Shown here one piece after another: positions 21,925 to 26,041 of a stretch of DNA of 26,041 nt. The translations under genes and the position numbers were made by a program. The stretch is taken from positions 1 through 26,041 of the forward strand of contig JAGDMV010000018.1 of NCBI GenBank assembly GCA_017860675.1, given 5' to 3'. The DNA is from Chloroflexota bacterium. Lineage in GTDB: Bacteria > Chloroflexota > Limnocylindria > Limnocylindrales > CSP1-4. A model generated the notes under the pieces. The model did no database searches. It saw nothing but the letters and a program-made list of their open reading frames with translations, and was not told the origin of the DNA. Numbering within the stretch: the first letter of the stretch is position 1; each line of letters opens with the position of its first letter.

Positions 21925-23286
21925 GTGTCCGTCGATCGTCTTCCGCCGCAGAGCATCGAGGCCGAGCAGTCGATCCTCGGTGCGCTCCTCATCGACCGCG
22001 ACGCGGTCATCGAGGTCGCCGAGTTCCTGCGGCCCGAGGACTTCTACCGCCAGGCCCACGCCCGCATCTACCGGTCGATGCTGGATCTCTGGGAGCGGCG
22101 CGAGCCCATCGACATCGTCACCGTCGCCGAGGCGCTGGAGCGATCCGGCGACCTGGACGGAATCGGCGGCCGGGCCTACCTCTCGTCGCTCTCGGAGCAG
22201 ACGCCGACGGCCGTGTTCGCCGCCCAGTACGCCCGGATCGTCGAGCGCAAGGCCATCCTGCGCAACCTCATCTCGGCCGCGGGCAGGATCGCCGGCGTCG
22301 GCTACGAGGACGGCCCCGACGTCCAGGAGGCGATCGACAGGGCCGAGGCCGAGCTCTTCTCGGTCAGCGAGCGCCGCGTCGCGGCCGGCTTCAGCTCGCT
22401 GCGCACGCTCCTCCACGACGCCTTCGACCGCCTCGACTACCTCCACACCCACCGCGGCGAGATCAGCGGCATCCGCACCGGCTTCGCCGACCTGGACGCC
22501 CTGACCGCTGGCCTGCAGCCCTCGGACCTGGTCGTCCTCGCCGCCCGGCCATCGATCGGCAAGACCAGCCTGGCCCTCAACATCGCCGAGTACGCCGCAA
22601 TCCACAACACGCCCCCGCGGACGATCGGCCTGTTCTCACTGGAGATGAGCAAGGAGCAGCTCGTCCTGCGGCTCCTCTCGTCGGTCGGCAGCATCGACTC
22701 GCAGCGGCTCCGGACCGGCTTCCTCGACGAGCTCGACTTCGTCGGCGTGAGCCGGGCCATGACGGCCCTCTCCGAGGCCCCGATCTACATCGACGACACG
22801 CCCAACATCAGCACCATGGAGCTGCGGACGAAGGCCCGCCGGCTCCAGGCCGAGGCCGGCCTCGACCTGGTCGTCGTCGACTACCTTCAGCTCATGCAGT
22901 CCTCCACCACGAGCAAGGAAGCGAACAGGGTCCAGGAAGTGTCCGAGATCTCGCGCGGCCTCAAGGCGCTCGCCCGCGAGCTGAAGGTGCCCGTCCTCGC
23001 CCTGTCGCAGCTGTCGCGCCAGCCGGAGATGCGCGAGTCGCGCGAGCCGCGCCTGTCGGACCTGCGCGAGTCGGGCTCGATCGAGCAGGACGCCGACCTG
23101 GTGATCTTCCTCTGGAAGGAGAAGGAACGGAGCGGCGACGGGGAGACTGAAGGCGAGGTCGTGAACCTGCGCCTGGCCAAGCATCGCAACGGCCCAACTG
23201 GTGACCTCAAGCTCTGGTTCCGCAAGACCCAGACGCGGTTCGCCAGCTACGCCGGCGAGCGCTTCGCTGCCCCGGTCGAGGTGTAG
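21925..23286 (+). CDS. dnaB: Replicative DNA helicase
   Basis: DnaB forms the hexameric helicase of the replication fork. The 453-residue protein has the N-terminal domain (LPPQSIEAEQSILGALLID), a linker, and the RecA-like C-terminal domain. The latter carries Walker A ARPSIGKTS (Lys213; the usual Met is Ile), Walker B LVVVDYLQLM, ALSQLSRQ (sensor), and SDLRESGSIEQDADLVIFLW. There is no intein. GTG 21925 is preceded by GGAG at 21915-21918 with 6 nt spacing; longer frames upstream have no helicase homology. It follows lexA on the same strand. Confidence 0.97.
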   Translation: MSVDRLPPQSIEAEQSILGALLIDRDAVIEVAEFLRPEDFYRQAHARIYRSMLDLWERREPIDIVTVAEALERSGDLDGIGGRAYLSSLSEQTPTAVFAAQYARIVERKAILRNLISAAGRIAGVGYEDGPDVQEAIDRAEAELFSVSERRVAAGFSSLRTLLHDAFDRLDYLHTHRGEISGIRTGFADLDALTAGLQPSDLVVLAARPSIGKTSLALNIAEYAAIHNTPPRTIGLFSLEMSKEQLVLRLLSSVGSIDSQRLRTGFLDELDFVGVSRAMTALSEAPIYIDDTPNISTMELRTKARRLQAEAGLDLVVVDYLQLMQSSTTSKEANRVQEVSEISRGLKALARELKVPVLALSQLSRQPEMRESREPRLSDLRESGSIEQDADLVIFLWKEKERSGDGETEGEVVNLRLAKHRNGPTGDLKLWFRKTQTRFASYAGERFAAPVEV

Positions 23287-23300
23287 CCGTTACGGAACGG
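23287..23300. terminator. Short hairpin after dnaB
   Basis: CCGTT and AACGG pair around ACGG directly after the dnaB stop. There is no U-run, so terminator function is doubtful. Confidence 0.2.
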
Positions 23301-23340
23301 TGCCCCTCCTCCCGGTCACCGGCGGCCGGCCGACCCGGGC

Positions 23341-23432
23341 GGCGTGTCGTGTCGGCGTCAGCGCGCCTCGCCGGTCGCGCACAACGCCCGCCCGCGGCGG
23401 CGTGTCGTGTCGACGTCAGCGCGCCTCGTCGG
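23341..23432 (-). repeat. Duplicated 34-bp segment covering the lipoprotein stop codon
   Basis: 23341-23374 and 23399-23432 agree at 32 of 34 positions, offset by 58 bases. The second copy contains the last codons and stop of the lipoprotein gene; the first lies downstream of it. Confidence 0.8.
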
Positions 23433-24378
23433 GCAGCAGCGGCCGCAGCGCCAGCTCGTAGACTTTCGTGCCGTCGGGTGAGGTGATCCAGATTCCCGAG
23501 GCACCGCCGGCGATCCCATCGACCCCGACCAGGCCCGCCTCGAGCCCGGAGAGGGTCTTGGTCGGGAAGCCACCCTCCGGCGGCGACACGAACGCATCCG
23601 GCCCGAAAGTGGGCCACGGCCAGGGTCGAGGGGCCTGGGAGGGTTGGCCGCCCGACTCGATCAGCGTCGCCCGGAAGCGGTCGGGGGTGTACCGGCCGAC
23701 CTCAGCCGCCCGGCCCGCCGCCACCTCCTGGTCGAACGCTCGCAGGCGCTCGCCGAGGGACGCCATCTGCTTCCTGATCGCCGCGTCCGGGCCGGGATCC
23801 GCCTCGAGCCCGAGGGCGTAGACGGAGACCGTCTTGTCCAGGCCGCCGGCGTGGACGGTGAACACGGCCGTGGGCGCGTCGGCGACCATCTGGTTCTCGT
23901 AGCGCGGTGCGGCCTCTGCCAGGCCGCCGTCGACGAGGGCAGCCTGCAGCAGGTCCTGGACCTCGGGTTCCGTCATTCGGGCGACGTGGAGCGGTGGGAA
24001 GCGAAGCGGGCCGATCATGTCGCCCTCGAGCGCGGGCTCGGCCGCCGGTCGATAGATGACCGTGCCGTCGCCGTACAGGCTGAAGTAGGGCACCTGGGTG
24101 GCGAAGTACGAGGGAGGAACAAACCCACCGCCCTCCTCGAAGCGGAGGACGACGTCGCGCTCACCTGTCGGGTGCTCGATAGCCGGCGACTCGGCGGGGG
24201 TCGCGCTCGGCGGGGGGGTGGCGCCCGCGGTCTGCCCCGGTGTCGGGCTCGCCGCGGTGCCGCAGGCTGCCACGACCGCGGCCAGCGAGAGCGCCAGGAG
24301 CGGCAGGCCGATGGCGCGGCGTGCGGGACGGCCGCGAATGACGGGCACGACAAGATCGGGGACGCGCTTGTTCGACAT
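23416..24378 (-). CDS. Lipoprotein of unknown function
   Basis: The 320-residue product has an Arg-rich start, a hydrophobic core (22-37) and a lipobox Val36-Ala37-Ala38-Cys39, so it is probably lipid-anchored outside the cytoplasmic membrane. A Pro/Thr/Ala linker (42-66) follows, then a folded part with VVLRFEEGGGFVPPSYFATQVPYFSLYGDGTVIY, MTEPEVQDLLQAALVDGGL and a closing GASGIWITSPDGTKVYELALRPLLP. The opening resembles unnamed secreted proteins that evaluate a gradient of display-type values, but I cannot assign a family. ATG 24378 is chosen for its signal peptide; ATG 24417 is possible. It diverges from the dodecin gene. Confidence 0.8.
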   Translation of the reverse strand: MSNKRVPDLVVPVIRGRPARRAIGLPLLALSLAAVVAACGTAASPTPGQTAGATPPPSATPAESPAIEHPTGERDVVLRFEEGGGFVPPSYFATQVPYFSLYGDGTVIYRPAAEPALEGDMIGPLRFPPLHVARMTEPEVQDLLQAALVDGGLAEAAPRYENQMVADAPTAVFTVHAGGLDKTVSVYALGLEADPGPDAAIRKQMASLGERLRAFDQEVAAGRAAEVGRYTPDRFRATLIESGGQPSQAPRPWPWPTFGPDAFVSPPEGGFPTKTLSGLEAGLVGVDGIAGGASGIWITSPDGTKVYELALRPLLPDEAR

Positions 24379-24444
24379 GAGCGATGGACGGCCGGACGTG
24401 GCCGCCGGTTCCCGCATGTCGTTCCCGGCCGTCGGTTCTCGGCC

Positions 24445-24450
24445 TAGACT
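24445..24450 (+). promoter_or_regulatory. Possible -10 box of the dodecin gene
   Basis: TAGACT is the same hexamer as in the rplI extended -10. It is 58 bases before ATG 24509, with a poor -35 (TTCCCG) 17 bases upstream. Confidence 0.3.
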
Positions 24451-24508
24451 TGCGCCGGCTGCGATCTGCGGCGACAGAAACCGGCAGCGGTCGGTCGGAG
24501 GGATCGGG

Positions 24509-24712
24509 ATGGGAATCATCATCATCCGGGAGATGGTCGGTACGAGTCCCGACTCCTGGAGCGACGCCGCCCGCCAGGCGGTCCTGAAGGCATCGCGAAC
24601 CGTGCGCAACATCCGCACCGTCGAGGTGGTGAAGTCGACGGCCGCGGTGGAGAACGGCGAGATCGTCGAGTACCGGGTCGAACTGAAGATCGGCTTCGAG
24701 TACGAGGGCTGA
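24509..24712 (+). CDS. Dodecin family protein with altered ligand-site residues
   Basis: Dodecins are small hollow dodecamers that usually bind flavins. This 67-residue protein has the complete family outline: strand GIIIIREMVGTSPDSW, helix SDAARQAVLKASRTVRN, VEVVKSTAAVENGEIVEY, and the final LKIGFEYEG. The aromatic that stacks on the flavin (Trp in the common NLDWFEV) is Thr37 here (RNIRTVEVV), and the Gln of the usual YQV is Arg56 (YRV). It may therefore bind another ligand or none. ATG 24509 has GGAGGG 6 nt upstream (24497-24502). Confidence 0.9.
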   Translation: MGIIIIREMVGTSPDSWSDAARQAVLKASRTVRNIRTVEVVKSTAAVENGEIVEYRVELKIGFEYEG

Positions 24713-24762
24713 GCGCTCGTCTCATCCCGTCCCGCGACCGCGGCTCGAGCTGGCCAGGACTA

Positions 24763-24771
24763 TCCACAGGC
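24763..24771 (+). other. Isolated DnaA-box-like 9-mer
   Basis: CTATCCACA differs from TTATCCACA in one base. It lies alone in the 100-base gap between the dodecin gene and the STAND ATPase gene. Confidence 0.25.
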
Positions 24772-24812
24772 AGGTAAGCCGGCGGTGAGCGCGGTCCGGC
24801 AGGATCCGCCCC

Positions 24813-26041
24813 GTGACCGGCCCGCTCCCCCAGCCCTCGCTCGGCCCACCCAGGTCCGTCGCGCCGGCCGTCCCCGGGAGCCCCACGCCCGGCCGGCTCG
24901 CGGGACGGACGCTGGCGGGAGGCGCAGCACACGCCCGCGCAGGCGACGCCGTCGCCTCGCCGGCCGGAGGACTCGAGATCGACCGCTACCCGGTCCAGCT
25001 GGGCAAGGTCCAGCCGCCGCTCCTGCCCGAGGAGACACTCAGGCGCGACCGGCTCCTCGACTGGCTGCACGTCCGTGTGCACTCGCGGCTCGTCCTCGTC
25101 GCCGCCGAGGCCGGGTACGGCAAGACCACGCTGCTTGCCGACTTCAGCCGGCGCACTCGTGTCCGCTGCCTCTGGTACCGCCTGGACGAGACCGACCGCG
25201 ACTGGGCCGTCCTGTTCAACCACCTGGTGGCGGCTGGCCGGGAGATCGACCCGTCGTTCGCCCCGAACACCGAGTCGCTCCTGCGCGAGCTCGCCACCGG
25301 GGCCGGCGATCTCGAGATGGTTCTGAACGCCTTCACCGCCGAGCTCCGCGCGTGGGTGACGGTTCCGACCGCCCTGATCCTTGACGACTACCACCTTGTC
25401 GACGGAGCCGCGGAGATCCGCGAGACGGTGCGCCGTCTGCTGGCTCGCGGCGCGGACCGGTTCACCCTCGTCATCGCGACCCGGCGAAGGCCGACCCTCC
25501 CCCTGGCCAGGCTGCGGGCGCTCGGCGAGGTGGCCGAGCTCGGCACCGACGACCTGCGGTTCGACCGCGAGGAGACGGACCTGCTGTTCCGGGAGACGTA
25601 CCGGCAGCCGCTCGAGCCAGACGTGCTGGCCGAGCTGGCCCGGCACACCGACGGCTGGGCCGCGACCCTCCGTCTTGCCCACGCGACCATGCGAGGGCAG
25701 GACCCGGGCGAGATCCGGCGTATCGTCCGCAGCCTGTCCGGGCACCGGGGCGACATCCACGACTACCTTGCCGAGGAGGTGGTGGGCCACCTGGCACCAG
25801 ACCTGCAGGCGTTCGTCCAGCGGTGTGCCCTCCTGGCGGTGGTGACTCCAAGGCTGGCTGCCGCGGCCGGCCAGGTGGACGAGTCCCGGGCACGAGCGGA
25901 CATGGACGCGCTGGAGGCCGGCGGTCTGCTGTCGCGGCGCGGGCAGGGCAGCGCTGCCGCGCGCCTGTTCCATCCGCTCGTCCGCGACTTCCTGGTCAAT
26001 CGCTTGCGCGAGGAGCTGGGCGAGCCGGGCACGGCCGAGGT
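24813..26041 (+). CDS. MalT/LuxR-type STAND ATPase transcriptional regulator (3' end cut by window)
   Basis: The open frame runs from GTG 24813 to the window end (409 codons), so the C-terminus is not visible. After a Pro/Ala-rich leader (1-53) comes LGKVQPPLLPEETLRRDRLLDWL. The NTPase follows with Walker A AEAGYGKT (98-105) and the Walker B segment ALILDDYHLVD (187-197). Arm motifs are FTLVIATRRRPTLPLARLRALGE and ELARHTDGWAATLRLA, and the winged-helix part ends with LFHPLVRDFLVNRL. This is the MalT-type signal-sensing ATPase layout, which usually continues into TPR repeats and a LuxR or BTAD DNA-binding domain. An AGGA at 24800-24803 weakly supports the start. The inducer is unknown. Confidence 0.85.
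   Translation, partial: MTGPLPQPSLGPPRSVAPAVPGSPTPGRLAGRTLAGGAAHARAGDAVASPAGGLEIDRYPVQLGKVQPPLLPEETLRRDRLLDWLHVRVHSRLVLVAAEAGYGKTTLLADFSRRTRVRCLWYRLDETDRDWAVLFNHLVAAGREIDPSFAPNTESLLRELATGAGDLEMVLNAFTAELRAWVTVPTALILDDYHLVDGAAEIRETVRRLLARGADRFTLVIATRRRPTLPLARLRALGEVAELGTDDLRFDREETDLLFRETYRQPLEPDVLAELARHTDGWAATLRLAHATMRGQDPGEIRRIVRSLSGHRGDIHDYLAEEVVGHLAPDLQAFVQRCALLAVVTPRLAAAAGQVDESRARADMDALEAGGLLSRRGQGSAAARLFHPLVRDFLVNRLREELGEPGTAE

Overview
The window is GC-rich chromosomal DNA from a free-living bacterium, probably Chloroflexota (perhaps the Limnocylindria/Ellin6529 side) or, less likely, a deep actinobacterium. The grounds are the GC-rich wobble positions, frequent GTG starts, LexA operators of the CGAAC-N4-GTTCG type, an F420/Ddn-type reductase, a Cys-lipoprotein, and many Ala/Pro-rich membrane proteins with zinc ribbons. 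The phylum is inference. No rRNA, tRNA, CRISPR array, transposase or prophage gene was seen.

Layout. 1-2006 (minus): an ECF sigma factor translationally coupled to a one-pass membrane protein with a kelch-like propeller ectodomain that runs off the left edge. 2326-6251: a Ddn-like reductase, histidine ammonia-lyase, a DedA membrane protein and a histidine phosphatase. 6371-10754: unrecognised envelope genes, including two zinc-ribbon membrane proteins around a large secreted coiled-coil protein. 10767-13908 (minus): a tightly coupled fchA-folD-fhs one-carbon operon in which FolD lacks its cyclohydrolase lysine. 14190-16048: a small DUF6504-like gene with its own doubly LexA-operated promoter, downstream of dinB. 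16294-20375: two multi-pass GT-C-like membrane proteins, separated by a RibD_C/DHFR-like gene inside a repeat-bounded cassette. 20386-23286: rplI divergent from lexA, then dnaB. 23416-26041: a lipoprotein, an unusual dodecin, and a MalT-like STAND ATPase cut by the right edge.

How the genes work together. FchA, FolD and Fhs would interconvert methylene-, methenyl- and 10-formyl-tetrahydrofolate, with FchA replacing the activity FolD seems to have lost. LexA represses itself and, by its operators, the DUF6504 gene, while no operator was found in front of dinB. The sigma/propeller pair looks like an envelope-sensing switch.

The most novel-looking points are the FolD/FchA division of labour, the DHFR-like cassette with nested inverted and direct repeats, the SOS promoter of the DUF6504 gene, and a dodecin without its flavin-contact residues.
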